DNA of 38,535 bases. Origin: Phyllobacterium trifolii (GTDB taxonomy: Bacteria > Pseudomonadota > Alphaproteobacteria > Rhizobiales > Rhizobiaceae). The notes beneath the pieces are model-generated. The model was not told the DNA's origin and ran no database searches. It saw nothing but the letters and a program-made list of their open reading frames with translations. Of this stretch, positions 1 to 8,906 are shown in pieces (position 1 is the first letter of the stretch; the number at the start of each line of letters is the position of its first letter). The position numbers and the translations under genes were made by a program. The DNA is taken from NCBI RefSeq assembly GCF_014192095.1, contig NZ_JACHXN010000035.1, positions 1 to 38,535 on the forward strand, read 5' to 3'.

Positions 1-194
1 GTCTTCGTCGAGTTTGTGGCTGACCTGATGAAGAGTGAGCCACATCTTCGTATTAGGTGACGCCAAACCGGGGCGACCCAATTTAACGTCGAAGTAATCT
101 CGCCATGCTGAGCGCCGGGGGCAGGTTTCGAACGCGGAATCATAGTGCTCCAGTAAACAGGTAGTTCTCAGGCTTCATCAACGCTGATGCCTAG

Positions 195-558
195 GGCACT
201 GTAACCTTAACTTGTGGCCGATATTGCTCAAACACATTGTCCGTCGTTGATGGTAGATTTAAGCTTTGCTCACGCATGTGATCTCACGCCACGCGGTCAT
301 TGCAGCATGACGAAGTTCGCGATGATCGTTTGAAATGAAGGTAGTGCGAGGAAAGCAGTAAAGGTTGGCAATGGGATCATGGATGGAAACAAATCGTTGA
401 AGCTGCGCGGGTGGTTTGAAGCGCTTCATAATCGCCCCCCGTCGTCGTATCGGCTGATGGGAATTCTCCGCCCGATTGTTGATACGTTTATGCTGGCGAT
501 GATCGCAGACGGTTAGCCCAATCTGTCTGTTGGCCGCCCCGTAGCATAGTTTGCACCC
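195..558 (-). mobile_element. Remnant of an IS6-family insertion sequence (3' part of transposase plus one IS end)
   Basis: The minus strand from about 558 to the stop at 259-261 reads as the C-terminal 99 residues of a DDE transposase. It has the block NNRAENSHQPIRRR, whose E would be the last catalytic acidic residue, followed by MKRF and a tail ending AWREITCVSKA. This block is characteristic of the alphaproteobacterial branch of IS6-family transposases. An in-frame TGA lies directly upstream (rc of 559-561) and no start codon exists, so more than half of the roughly 230-residue protein is missing. At 195-206, about 65 bp beyond the stop, ggcactgtaacc resembles an IS6-type terminal repeat in the expected orientation. 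The left IS end was not found. It is an inactive fossil; the family call is firm, the exact IS end less so. Confidence 0.75.
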
Positions 559-998
559 TCAGGAGTAGAAGCCCGGCGGCCAGCTATTTCGTCTCCCTCT
601 TCATGGGCTTGGCTGTCGGCGTTGTTTATGGCTCCTTCAGGTCCGAGGGGGAAACTGGTTCTCACGGAGGCGCACGGCGAGGAGGTGTATGTTCTCGCGC
701 CGACCACAGTCGAGTCAGGGTTGCACTATTCCTACCTACTCCGTCACCAACCTCAATCCTTGAGCACCATACGTCCTAACGATCGGTGGGCCGACGTTCC
801 GGATGGCGTTTTTCGTGCCCGGAGCTCCGGGAGCGCGCATCGCCTCCGACTTGCAGCAGAAATAGACAAGCGGAGGCATGGCCATCAAATCAACCGGCGG
901 CCGGTTCGGATAGATCTTTACGCAGGCAACGCTCCTTGCTCTCTGTTTCAGCGGCAGATGGGAGGGGGCTAGATCAAAGCAACAAATCGCGATCGAAA
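559..998. other. Spacer without recognisable gene upstream of the efflux operon
   Basis: Open frames exist on both strands here but none has a recognisable domain, and they overlap each other without Shine-Dalgarno sequences. A purine-rich ggaggggg at about 961-968 lies some 30 bp before the FUSC start, which is too far for an ordinary ribosome binding site. The first 194 bases of the window likewise show nothing recognisable. Confidence 0.4.
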
Positions 999-2954
999 AT
1001 GAGGATACCGGTTCACATCTGGGCATATGCCCTGCGGACGTGGCTGGCGGCGGTGATCGCGCTCTATGCAGCGTTCTGGCTGCAACTGGGAGGCGCATCC
1101 TCCGCGGCGGTCACAGTGGCGATTCTGGCGCTGCCAACCCGCGGTGCCGCGCTGTCAAAAGCGGCGCACCGGCTAGCGGCGACCTTCATCGGTGCGACCA
1201 TGTCGATCGTTATTGCTGGATTTTTTCCCGGCGAACCGCTCGGCCTGTTGCTATCGTTCATTTGCTGGATGTGCATCTGCGTCTTTGCGGCAAGCTACCT
1301 GCGCGGCTATCGCGCCTACGCCGCGGTCTTGTCCGGTTATACGGTAGGGATCATTACCGTGGCCAACATCGATACTCCGCAAAACGTGTTCACAACCATG
1401 ACAGATCGTGTGGCGGCGATAACGATCGGTATCCTTTGCGTGACGATTATCAACGACGTCTTCGGTTCGCCGCCGGTTTGGTCCGGCCTGGATCGCAAGA
1501 TAAGCGACATCTGGCGCGACGTCCGTGAGTATGCGCGCGGGGTGTTGAGCAAAGGTGAGGATAATCCCGAAACGGCCGGCGCGCTGCTGTCGCAGATAGC
1601 CGGTTTAAGGGAAGATATCGATGTAGTCGGTCACGACATGGCTGACGGCCGGCATCGGGCAGCAGGTGCACGCAGCGCGATGATGGCGCTCCTTGAGATG
1701 GTTTATGTGCTTCGTCGGCTAAGCCTGTCCAAGTGTGAAGACCCCATAGCTGTCTCGGTCAGGGCTCAGTGTTTGGCCGCACTCGACGATGAAGAATTGG
1801 AGGCGTCGACGCTTCTATCAAGGCTGCGTGAGTCGGAACTGTCGCGCCAAAATATCGTCGTGGGTGCGGTTGCGCAGGTTCAGCAGGCGATTCGCTTTGT
1901 CGAATCGAAAGGCCTGTACGATGATGGCATGTGGTCATTGCGGGAAGGGCGGCCACCAGCTCGCGACGTGCGGCTGCGTGACACCAAGGCATTCTTCTTC
2001 GCCGGAAGAAACGCGTTTCGCGTTGGTGTTGCTCTGTCAGCCTGCGCGATATTCCTTGTACTGGCAGGATGGCCGGCCTCGGTTGCGGCCCTGACCATAA
2101 CAGCGATCTTGTGTGCGCTGAGCACCACAGCGCAAAGCCCATCGAAACTCGCGATCGGAGCCATCGTTGCGTTCCCGATCGCCGCAGCAAGCGCCGGTTT
2201 TGTGCAGTTCTACATTCTGACGGAATCGCAAGACTTCGTTCGTCTCGCCATCGCCGTGGCCCCGATCCTGATCTTCGGTTGTTTGTTAAGCGTGCGGCCG
2301 CAGATCGCCGGGATCGGCACGATCATGAACGTTTTATTCTTGGTCCTGCTCGCGCCATCCAATCCCCAACCTTACAATCCGCTGAACTTCTTCTTCGAAT
2401 GCATCTTCGTGGCGTTCGCGCTCTGCGTGGTCTTGTTGGCAACGCGGTTGGTCTGGCCGGTGTCCGACCTCGACAGGCAGCTTGCGGCTGTCAGGGCGAC
2501 AAAACGGACTTTGGCGGCATCTGTGTCCGGCGACGAGGAAAGCTTGCCCGCACTGGGTTTCGCGTTGGCAGCGCGGGTCGCAGATTATGTTGGTGCGACT
2601 GCCCCGGGGCGAGGATCACGCCCACACGTGCTTAGGGCCCTCCTTGCGACCAACGACCTGTCGCTTGCTGCGGCGTCGGCCCACCTTCATCTGAATCAGA
2701 CCTCGGACGACCCGGCAATCCGCTCAGGGATTGGCGCATTGCAGCGGGTCCTGCAATCCGGCAACAGCCGGCGGCTTTATGCGGCGGCGCGGTCAATTCT
2801 TCGGCGTACGGGCGGCAGGCAAGCCGCGTCTCATGAGCCCCTCATAGCCGCTGCCACAGATCTCTGGGCTACCGGTTTGGTGCTGGAAGATGAGCGGCTC
2901 CTGATACGACATTTCTGCGACTACAACTTGGGAGACGGTTTGTGGCGCGTGTAA
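999..2954 (+). CDS. FUSC-family inner-membrane efflux protein (AaeB / fusaric acid resistance type)
   Basis: The 651-residue protein has the FUSC-family layout: an N-terminal cluster of hydrophobic helices (about residues 10-160), a soluble segment (about 165-345), a second helix cluster (about 350-490, starting near GRNAFRVGVALSA) and a C-terminal cytoplasmic domain. Such proteins work with a periplasmic adaptor to export aromatic or weak acids. The frame stays open upstream to 786, but hydrophobic FUSC sequence begins just after the ATG at 999 (MRIPVHIW), so that start is preferred; no strong ribosome site is visible. The next gene overlaps its stop, so the two are translationally coupled. 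Substrate cannot be predicted from sequence. Family confident, start moderate. Confidence 0.85.
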   Translation: MRIPVHIWAYALRTWLAAVIALYAAFWLQLGGASSAAVTVAILALPTRGAALSKAAHRLAATFIGATMSIVIAGFFPGEPLGLLLSFICWMCICVFAASYLRGYRAYAAVLSGYTVGIITVANIDTPQNVFTTMTDRVAAITIGILCVTIINDVFGSPPVWSGLDRKISDIWRDVREYARGVLSKGEDNPETAGALLSQIAGLREDIDVVGHDMADGRHRAAGARSAMMALLEMVYVLRRLSLSKCEDPIAVSVRAQCLAALDDEELEASTLLSRLRESELSRQNIVVGAVAQVQQAIRFVESKGLYDDGMWSLREGRPPARDVRLRDTKAFFFAGRNAFRVGVALSACAIFLVLAGWPASVAALTITAILCALSTTAQSPSKLAIGAIVAFPIAAASAGFVQFYILTESQDFVRLAIAVAPILIFGCLLSVRPQIAGIGTIMNVLFLVLLAPSNPQPYNPLNFFFECIFVAFALCVVLLATRLVWPVSDLDRQLAAVRATKRTLAASVSGDEESLPALGFALAARVADYVGATAPGRGSRPHVLRALLATNDLSLAAASAHLHLNQTSDDPAIRSGIGALQRVLQSGNSRRLYAAARSILRRTGGRQAASHEPLIAAATDLWATGLVLEDERLLIRHFCDYNLGDGLWRV

Positions 2955-3901
2955 TGAGAAGAAGGCGATTCGCTACCAATGTCCTGCGATATCTCGCCAC
3001 GGGCGCGCTCGTCGTTGCAGCGCTGGTTGCCGCAAGGGCCGGGTGGACGATTTATGTGACGTCGCCATGGACACGCGACGGCACGGTGCGCGTGCAGGTC
3101 GCAAACGTTGCGCCGCAGGTTTCGGGACAGATCGTCGACGTGCGAATCTACGACAATCAGCATGTCCATAAGGGAGACGTGCTTTACGTCATCGACAAGT
3201 TCGATTTTCAGGTGGCGCTGGATACCGCGAAGGCGGCTGTCCTAAGCAGTGAGGCTGACCTCGCTGTCAAGAAGGCCGAGGCCGGTCGCCGTGAGACTCT
3301 GTCCACATCGTTCAGCTCGATTGAGGAGAAGCAGACGTTCGACGGCTCAGCGGAGATGGCCGCGGCTACCGTTGCGAGCGCCAAGGCCTCGCTCTCTCAA
3401 GCGGAGACCAACCTTCAAAGAACAGAAGTACGCTCTCCGGTCGACGGATACGTAACGAATCTCCTGATGCGCGTCGGCGATTTCGCTCAAACCGGCTCTT
3501 CCAACGTGTCGGTGATCGATGAACACTCGTACTGGATCGATGCGTATTTTGAGGAAACCAAGTTCGCCAGGATACATGTGGGTGACCCCGTCGAAGCGAA
3601 GCTGCTAGGGTACGATGCGCCGATCAGAGGAACCGTTGAAAGCATTACCGGTGGCATCAGCGCCGCGAACGCCGCAAGCAGCACACAAGGCCTGCCTAAC
3701 GTCGATCCGATATTCACCTGGGTTCGTCTTGCGCAGCGAATTCCAGTGCGCATCAGGATTGACCAAGTGCCGCAAGGGGTGCCACTGATTGCGGGAATGA
3801 CCTGTAGCGCGTCGGTTGTAGGAAGGGAAGGTTCAGGATCGACACTCGGAGCTGGAAGCTCTACTCTCTGGGTTAGCCAACTGATGGAGCGGCTCCTATG
3901 A
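2942..3901 (+). CDS. HlyD/AaeA-type periplasmic adaptor (membrane fusion protein)
   Basis: This 319-residue protein has one N-terminal membrane anchor (about residues 14-35), then the signature entry SPWTRDGTVR and the split lipoyl domain (VSGQIVDV near residue 60; RSPVDGYV near 165) around a coiled coil (about 85-155), and a beta-barrel domain with YFEETKFARI. Adaptors of this type link a FUSC pump to an outer-membrane channel. GTG at 2942 has gggag about seven bases upstream and overlaps the previous gene; ATG at 2954, sharing the A of the FUSC TAA stop, is the alternative and removes four residues. No TolC/NodT-type channel gene is in the operon, so one encoded elsewhere must be used. Confidence 0.87.
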   Translation: MARVMRRRRFATNVLRYLATGALVVAALVAARAGWTIYVTSPWTRDGTVRVQVANVAPQVSGQIVDVRIYDNQHVHKGDVLYVIDKFDFQVALDTAKAAVLSSEADLAVKKAEAGRRETLSTSFSSIEEKQTFDGSAEMAAATVASAKASLSQAETNLQRTEVRSPVDGYVTNLLMRVGDFAQTGSSNVSVIDEHSYWIDAYFEETKFARIHVGDPVEAKLLGYDAPIRGTVESITGGISAANAASSTQGLPNVDPIFTWVRLAQRIPVRIRIDQVPQGVPLIAGMTCSASVVGREGSGSTLGAGSSTLWVSQLMERLL

Positions 3902-4101
3902 GGGCGCAAACCGATATCGATCTTGGCGGCGTCTTGGTCGACCCCTTCGTACGGTATCTCTTTCTGGCATTAGTCATCCTGCTCGCAGTCAGATTTGCCG
4001 TCGGCCGCCTCGGGCTGAGGTGGATGTTCGCCAATCCTCCGCTTGCCGAAGCGGCAATCTACGTTTGCATCCTCGGTTCCCTCGTGGTGTTTTGGAACTA
4101 A
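3898..4101 (+). CDS. DUF1656-family small membrane protein (AaeX-like)
   Basis: The 67-residue protein has two hydrophobic segments (about residues 18-34 and 50-64) and the typical DUF1656 N-terminus, IDLGGVLVDP. AaeX-type proteins accompany FUSC/HlyD pumps; their role is not established. The ATG overlaps the last codons of the adaptor gene by four bases (ATGA), which makes this the third gene of one operon. In Escherichia coli the order is aaeX-aaeA-aaeB; here the order is reversed (FUSC, adaptor, DUF1656), an arrangement also met in other proteobacteria. The length is normal for the family. Confidence 0.8.
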   Translation: MRAQTDIDLGGVLVDPFVRYLFLALVILLAVRFAVGRLGLRWMFANPPLAEAAIYVCILGSLVVFWN

Positions 4102-5026
4102 GCGGCAGCCGGAACGCCGTCCAGCACCGCAGTTAATCGCGCTGAATCCTTCAGATGACACGCTCCGGGGGTCACCGCACCGCGTTGGGTAAAACGATCA
4201 ACAGTTCAGAACACCTGTTAACAAGCAAGTCAGGGCCCTTTTGGACTATACACTCGGCGCCCAGATAAGAAGACGTCTTCGATTATACCTGGGCTGGTCT
4301 AGTAAGGTTTCGATTGCCCCACAATTTGGCTAGGCGTCTTTTGCGCCAGACGGGCGAAGAGCTTGTCGCCCCGGTTTTGGCGGGGCCCGTCATGGCGGTT
4401 AAGCAACCAGGCACACCGAGTGCAGCCAGGGTTCTGTTGGTTCCCTTCGTAAAGGGCGAGGCTGGAACGTCAGTGAAGGAAGAAAATTTGCTTAAGCCTT
4501 GGCTGGCTCTGCATGCGTGGCTTTACAATCCAATTTGATTAAAAGTTTGACTATTTTCAAACTCCAGGCTTGGAAATGTTGCCACTAGTAGCCAATTCGA
4601 CTGTTCTAAATGATGACATTGCTGATATCCGTTTCCAACACTCTGCCCATTATTTTAATGGACTCGAATGGATGTCCATGTGCGACCTTACCGCTCCGCT
4701 CGGGTCCCGGATGCGCCACTCGTTTCATAGTTGAATCCAGAGCCTAGTTTCGTCGCTCGGAGATTTGCTTTATCGTCATCGCGTCGCGCATTGATGTTGC
4801 ACCACTTCGCTGCGGGCGGCAACCGAGGATCGAACGACGAACAACACGACGGTAGAGGCGAGTCTCGCGGTAGCTTCGCCAATCGTCCGAAAGAGGAACG
4901 ACATGGTCCGTCTCGGGCAGGGGGTAAGATGACCGCGGGACCTTTGCCGAGGCGGCAGCGATGCTCTGCGACATGGCGTCTCCGAAAAAGACAGGTCCGA
5001 ATCTGTAGGCGGCCATGGAGTGAACT
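4102..5026. other. 925-bp intergenic region with repeat copy A and the kinase promoter
   Basis: No protein-coding gene can be supported. The region carries repeat copy A (4256-4449) and a short palindrome, AGTTTGA-N6-TCAAACT, at 4544-4563. The 500 bases before the kinase start presumably hold its promoter, but no convincing -35/-10 pair was identified. Frames at 4314-4538 and 4731-5066 are open by chance: they have no domain and cross the repeat. Confidence 0.5.
4256..4449 (+). repeat. Dispersed direct repeat, copy A (unknown element)
   Basis: Bases 4256-4349 align with 9736-9829: ggcgc.cag..aagaag, then cttcgatt.atacct, ctggtctagtaaggt (identical), tttggctaggcg (identical) and ttgcgccag. 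A second block at 4422-4449 (gcagccagg.ttctgtt, ttcg) aligns with 9832-9859. Copy A has about 72 extra bases (4350-4421) between the blocks, which copy B lacks. Small indels break any shared reading frame, so the repeat is probably not coding. It may be a MITE-like element, the end of an insertion sequence or a structured RNA; none of these was recognised. Confidence 0.6.
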
Positions 5027-7330
5027 ATGTCAAAGGACGGTGAGGGAGCTGGGGAAGCACTTTTGAGCGGCGAGCAAGAGCTTCGCCTGTTGGTGGAGAC
5101 GATTCCGGCGTACGTGTGGCGCGCTGCGCCCAAGGGCGATATTGAATTCGTCAACAAGCGCATGCTCCAATATTTTGGCGCACCGCTTGGCGAAATCGTT
5201 GGTTGGGGATGGGCGGAAAGAGTCCACCCTGAGGACAGCGCATTCAAGGTGCGGAGCTGGCTCGAAAATCTTGAAACTGCAAATCCTCACGATGTGGTCT
5301 GCAGATTTCGCGGAGCGGACGGCCGATATCGCTGGTTCAATGTACGCGGGAAACCACTGCGGGCAAGTGATGGCACCGTGCTCCGCTGGTACGGCGTCCT
5401 GATCGACATCGATGATCGGACAAGGGTCGAGGAAGCCCTGCGGGAAAGCGAATACAAGCTCCGTCAAATCTTCGAAACGGTACCAAGCCTCCTCTGGTCA
5501 ACGGACCCCGCCGGCGAGCCGACCCAACTCAATCAGCGCCTTTTGGACTATAGCGGCATGCGATTCGAGGACTTCAAGCATGGCGGTTGGGAGGCCTTCC
5601 TGCATCCTGACGATTTTCCAGAAACTGCAAGGGCTTTCTCTCACGCAATTCAGACCGGAACTTCGTACCAGGCTGTGAACCGTCTGCGCCGGGCGGATGG
5701 CGAGTTCCGTTGGCACCATACGCGTGGTGAACCTTTGCGCGAGGGACAGGGGCACATCGTCCAGTGGTACGGCTTGTCTGTCGACATTGATGCTGCCAAG
5801 AAGGCCGAAGACCTGCTGCGCCGCAGCGAAGCCCATCTGGCCGAAGCACAGAGGCTGAGTCACAGCGGTGCGACGGCCGTCAACAAATCGAAGATCCTCT
5901 ATTTTTCGGAGGAGGCTTACCGCATCTGGGGATTTAGTCCGACGCTGGGTCTTCCAAGCCTCGAAATGATTGCCGAACGGCTTCACCCAGACGACCGGGA
6001 CCGAGTGCTTGCAGCGATTCAGCTCGCGTTCAGTGACCAAAGAGGCTACTCGCACGGCTACAGAATCCTACTGCCTGATGGAACGGTCAAACACATCGAA
6101 TCAATCGGGGAACCTGTGTTTTCCGCGAGCGGGGAGCTTGTCGAGGTCGTCGCCACACAGATCGACGTGACGGAACGCAAGCGCGCCGAGCAAGCATTGC
6201 TGGAGAGCCAAGCGAAATTCCGCGACTACGCCGAAAGTGCCTCCGATTGGTTTTGGGAAATCGGTCCGGACTATAAGTTTATGCTGCTGACAGAGAATGC
6301 GTTTGATTCAGATTGGTCCGATCGAATCGGTACAACGAGTTGGGATAGCGCTCTCGACCTTGAAACCGAACCGGAGAAATGGCGGCAGATGCAGGCTACC
6401 CTCGATTCACGCCAACCGTTTCGTGACTTCGTCTATTGCGCCGCTCGCCGTGACGGCTCTCCCATATACGTGAAGGCCAGCGGCAAGCCAGTGTTTGACG
6501 CCAATGGAGAATTCCGTGGCTATCGCGGCACCGGCAGCGACGTGACAGGACTCATGCACGCGCAGGCAGAGCATGAGAAGTTGCGTCAGCTGGAGTCGGA
6601 TCTGGCGCATGTGAACCGCCTGAGTGTCATGGGAGAGCTGACTGCCTCACTTGCCCACGAAATTACGCAACCCATTGCCGCGGCGCGCAATAACGCTCGT
6701 GCGGCCATGCACTTTCTGGACAGAAATCCACCGGATCTGGGCGAAATCCGCGAAGCGCTCGCCAGTATCGTCGACGATGCCGACCGAGCCGGCGAAATCA
6801 TCGACCGTATCCGGGATCACATCAAGAAAGCGCCGCCTCGCAAGTCTCGTTTCGATCTGAACAAGGCGATCGACGAAGTGATCGGTTTGACGCGAAGCGC
6901 AATCACCACCAATGGAGTCTCGGTCCGAACTCATTTGGCGGAGGCGCTGGTTCCCATCGAGGGGGATCGTGTTCAACTGCAACAAGTCGTGTTGAACCTG
7001 ATCCTGAACGCGGTCGAAGCCATGAGCACGGCCGGGGCAGGGCGACGGGAGCTATTGATCATCACCGAGCAAACCCAGACGTGCGGCGTTCTCGTGTCCG
7101 TACGCGATTCGGGACCGGGCATTGATCCGGACCATCTCGATCAGGTTTTCCAGGCTTTCTACACCACGAAGTCGGGTGGCGTAGGGATGGGATTGTCGAT
7201 ATCGCGGTCGATCATCGATGCCCACGGGGGCCGGCTGTGGGCAGACATGTTTGCATCAGGTGGGGCCGTGCTCCGATTCTCCTTGCCCTGCGCAAGGAAC
7301 TCACAAATTCTCGCCACTCGGCCCGCCTGA
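5027..7330 (+). CDS. Multi-PAS sensor histidine kinase
   Basis: The 767-residue protein has no clear membrane segment and is probably cytoplasmic. It carries four PAS units in tandem (about residues 18-135, 140-265, 270-390, 395-510; the first three have the PAS_3 style with a conserved HPED/HPDD motif). A HisKA dimerisation domain follows with H544 in SLAHEITQP, then a HATPase domain with the N box NLILNAVEA, G1 DSGPGI, F box FQAFYTTK and G2 GMGLSISRS. It lacks the second kinase and receiver modules of TodS/StyS. ggag lies six bases before the ATG. The 3' end overlaps the 3' end of the opposite-strand receiver gene by 30 bp. The likely partners are the two neighbouring response regulators; the signal is unknown. 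Confidence 0.9.
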   Translation: MSKDGEGAGEALLSGEQELRLLVETIPAYVWRAAPKGDIEFVNKRMLQYFGAPLGEIVGWGWAERVHPEDSAFKVRSWLENLETANPHDVVCRFRGADGRYRWFNVRGKPLRASDGTVLRWYGVLIDIDDRTRVEEALRESEYKLRQIFETVPSLLWSTDPAGEPTQLNQRLLDYSGMRFEDFKHGGWEAFLHPDDFPETARAFSHAIQTGTSYQAVNRLRRADGEFRWHHTRGEPLREGQGHIVQWYGLSVDIDAAKKAEDLLRRSEAHLAEAQRLSHSGATAVNKSKILYFSEEAYRIWGFSPTLGLPSLEMIAERLHPDDRDRVLAAIQLAFSDQRGYSHGYRILLPDGTVKHIESIGEPVFSASGELVEVVATQIDVTERKRAEQALLESQAKFRDYAESASDWFWEIGPDYKFMLLTENAFDSDWSDRIGTTSWDSALDLETEPEKWRQMQATLDSRQPFRDFVYCAARRDGSPIYVKASGKPVFDANGEFRGYRGTGSDVTGLMHAQAEHEKLRQLESDLAHVNRLSVMGELTASLAHEITQPIAAARNNARAAMHFLDRNPPDLGEIREALASIVDDADRAGEIIDRIRDHIKKAPPRKSRFDLNKAIDEVIGLTRSAITTNGVSVRTHLAEALVPIEGDRVQLQQVVLNLILNAVEAMSTAGAGRRELLIITEQTQTCGVLVSVRDSGPGIDPDHLDQVFQAFYTTKSGGVGMGLSISRSIIDAHGGRLWADMFASGGAVLRFSLPCARNSQILATRPA

Positions 7331-7693
7331 CCGGAGAGCCGCACGAAGACACCGTACCAGATGCCGCTCATCAAACGGCTTACGAAGGTAACAAACGATC
7401 CCGTTGTTCATAGCGCGGGCGTGATCAACGTCGTCGGGGTAGGCAGTAACGAGGATCGTCGGAATCGCGTAACCCTGCTCGATGAGGTGTTCATAAAGCT
7501 CGAACCCGCTCATCGCTGGCATATGGACGTCAGCGATCAGGCAGGCGGTTTCGGCGAGATGAAACGATGCGAGGAAATCGGCCGCCGACGAGAAGGTCGC
7601 AACGTCGTAGCCAAGCGATCGCATGAGCCTCCTCATGGATTCGCGAAAGAACTGATCGTCCTCGACGACCGAGACCAACGACACCGTCGCCAT
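7301..7693 (-). CDS. Stand-alone receiver-domain response regulator (FixJ-type receiver)
   Basis: The 130-residue protein is a single receiver domain: acidic pair VVEDDQ near the N-terminus, phospho-acceptor D55 in LIADVHMP, the T of ILVTAYPD and the K of LRKPFDE. There is no output domain. The ATG at 7691-7693 is preceded on the minus strand by ccggag at a normal distance, which decides it against the upstream in-frame start. The gene faces the kinase tail to tail with a 30-bp overlap and diverges from the FixJ/StyR-type regulator. A single-domain receiver beside a kinase and a second regulator could act as a phosphate sink or modulate kinase specificity; that is inference. Confidence 0.87.
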   Translation of the reverse strand: MATVSLVSVVEDDQFFRESMRRLMRSLGYDVATFSSAADFLASFHLAETACLIADVHMPAMSGFELYEHLIEQGYAIPTILVTAYPDDVDHARAMNNGIVCYLRKPFDERHLVRCLRAALRSGGPSGENL

Positions 7694-7809
7694 GTGTGCT
7701 CCGGAAGTGTGCACGACCTGCGACGCGGGCGCGCGCCGACAACGCCACCGCACCAGCATGCGAATGGTAGGTTGCGCCCAAAAGTGATGCTGGAGCAATA
7801 CCAGTGTCT

Positions 7810-7825
7810 ATAAACTTTGGCTTAT
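7810..7825. promoter_or_regulatory. Tod/Sty-like operator box 1
   Basis: ATAAACTTTGGCTTAT is an imperfect palindrome of the form ATAAAC-N4-GTTTAT, with one mismatch in the TAAAC/GTTTA half sites. The pattern resembles sites described for the response regulators TodT and StyR, which are related to the regulator encoded at 8035. It lies in the divergent promoter region between the two response-regulator genes, on the side of the stand-alone receiver. Confidence 0.5.
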
Positions 7826-7885
7826 ACCGGGACGCGAATTCCGCAGCAGCACGCCAGAATGCCGCCAAGCGGATGGTTGAGCCGC

Positions 7886-7901
7886 ATAAACTTTCGTTTA
7901 C
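7886..7901. promoter_or_regulatory. Tod/Sty-like operator box 2
   Basis: ATAAACTTTCGTTTAC has perfect TAAAC-N4-GTTTA half sites and is the best match of three such boxes in the window. It is centred 76 bp from box 1 and about 140 bp upstream of the ATG of the FixJ/StyR-type gene, which suggests autoregulation or joint control of the divergent pair. Binding by the regulator is inferred from the motif and the family, not shown. Confidence 0.55.
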
Positions 7902-8034
7902 GCCCGCGGCGCATCCCTGACGGAGAATGAGACTATTCACGTCCATTGATCGGGACTAAGCTCGGGATAGAGGGGTCACGCGAACCTCTCCAACCGAGAC
8001 AGGCTCATTTGCCTGCCCTTTATTGTGAGCAGCG

Positions 8035-8703
8035 ATGTCAGACGCGCATTCTACCGTCTTGGTCATCGACGATGATCCAGCCCTGCGAGCCTCGATCGGG
8101 CGTCTGTTACGGTCGCTCGACCTTGATGCTCAGCTGTTTGCGTCCATCTCCGAGTTTCTTGAGTCCGACCCGCCAAATGGTCCCACTTGCCTGGTGCTCG
8201 ACGTCAGATTGCCGGGCGCAAGCGGCCTTGATCTTCAACGTGAGCTCGCCATGACGAACCAGGAGATACCAATCATCTTCATCACGGGCCATGGCGATGT
8301 TCCCATGTCGGTGCAAGCGATGAAGGGCGGTGCCATTGATTTCCTGACCAAGCCGTTCCGCGATCAGGAGCTCCTCGACGCCATTCAGCTGGGACTCTCT
8401 CGCGATCGTGCCCGGCGGGAGAATGAAGAGGCTCTGGTCGCTCTCAGGGAGCGCTTCGCGTCGCTGAGCCCCAGGGAGCGCGAGATCATGATTCAGGTTG
8501 CCCGCGGTCGCCTCAGCAAACAGATTGCCGGTGATATTGGCATCGCAGAAGCCACCGTGAAGGTGCACCGCAGCCGTCTGATGCGAAAGATGAACGCCCA
8601 TTCGCTTCTCGCGTTCATCCGAATGGCGGAAAAGCTGCAACTGGTAGCCGAGGAGCCCCAACGCTGCGCAACCGAAGCCACATTAGCAGTGGTGGTCCGC
8701 TAG
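8035..8703 (+). CDS. FixJ/NodW/StyR-type two-component response regulator
   Basis: This 222-residue protein has an N-terminal receiver (acidic pair in VIDDDP, phospho-acceptor D56 in VLDVRLPG, T in ITGHGD, K in LTKPFRD), a linker helix (about 125-145) and a LuxR/GerE helix-turn-helix (about 148-210, SPREREI...IAEATVKVHRSRLMRKM). Length and layout are those of FixJ-family activators such as NodW, TodT and StyR. It is expected to be phosphorylated by the multi-PAS kinase and to activate transcription. The palindromic boxes at 7810 and 7886 lie upstream, and a third precedes the araC-type gene. Only a weak ribosome site (gagca) precedes the ATG. The C-terminus extends slightly past the HTH with an unremarkable tail. 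Confidence 0.92.
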   Translation: MSDAHSTVLVIDDDPALRASIGRLLRSLDLDAQLFASISEFLESDPPNGPTCLVLDVRLPGASGLDLQRELAMTNQEIPIIFITGHGDVPMSVQAMKGGAIDFLTKPFRDQELLDAIQLGLSRDRARRENEEALVALRERFASLSPREREIMIQVARGRLSKQIAGDIGIAEATVKVHRSRLMRKMNAHSLLAFIRMAEKLQLVAEEPQRCATEATLAVVVR

Positions 8704-8727
8704 CATACGATCTGCCGTGCTTCGCGT

Positions 8728-8743
8728 GTAAACTAAAGTTCAG
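8728..8743. promoter_or_regulatory. Tod/Sty-like operator box 3
   Basis: GTAAACTAAAGTTCAG matches TAAAC-N4-GTTTA with one mismatch in the right half site. It lies 25 bp after the stop of the FixJ/StyR-type gene and about 165 bp before the araC-type gene, a position suited to activating that gene. Confidence 0.4.
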
Positions 8744-8906
8744 CGCGGTAAAACCATGATGCTATTCCGCGCTACCTGCGTGCAATAGATCACGGCATTC
8801 CAAATCATCAAACTCTACGTCACCCGGCCGAGACCGTGTTTTGTTTCTCTTTGAGAGCCAACACAGAAAATTTGTCCCGGCACGAAATGTTTGACGAGGG
8901 TTCGAT

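Noticed and set aside
513..972. Open frames on both strands between the IS remnant and the FUSC gene
   Set aside because: They overlap each other and show no domain, ribosome site or plausible composition.
4314..4538. 74-codon open frame within repeat copy A
   Set aside because: Copy B has indels that would destroy the frame, so there is no sign of coding conservation.
4544..4563. Palindrome AGTTTGA-N6-TCAAACT as an operator
   Set aside because: It occurs once, about 460 bp from the nearest start, and has no known regulator; chance is likely.
5027..7330. Calling the kinase TodS or StyS because of the Tod/Sty-like boxes
   Set aside because: It has a single kinase core and no internal receiver, unlike those proteins, and no aromatic hydrocarbon genes are nearby.
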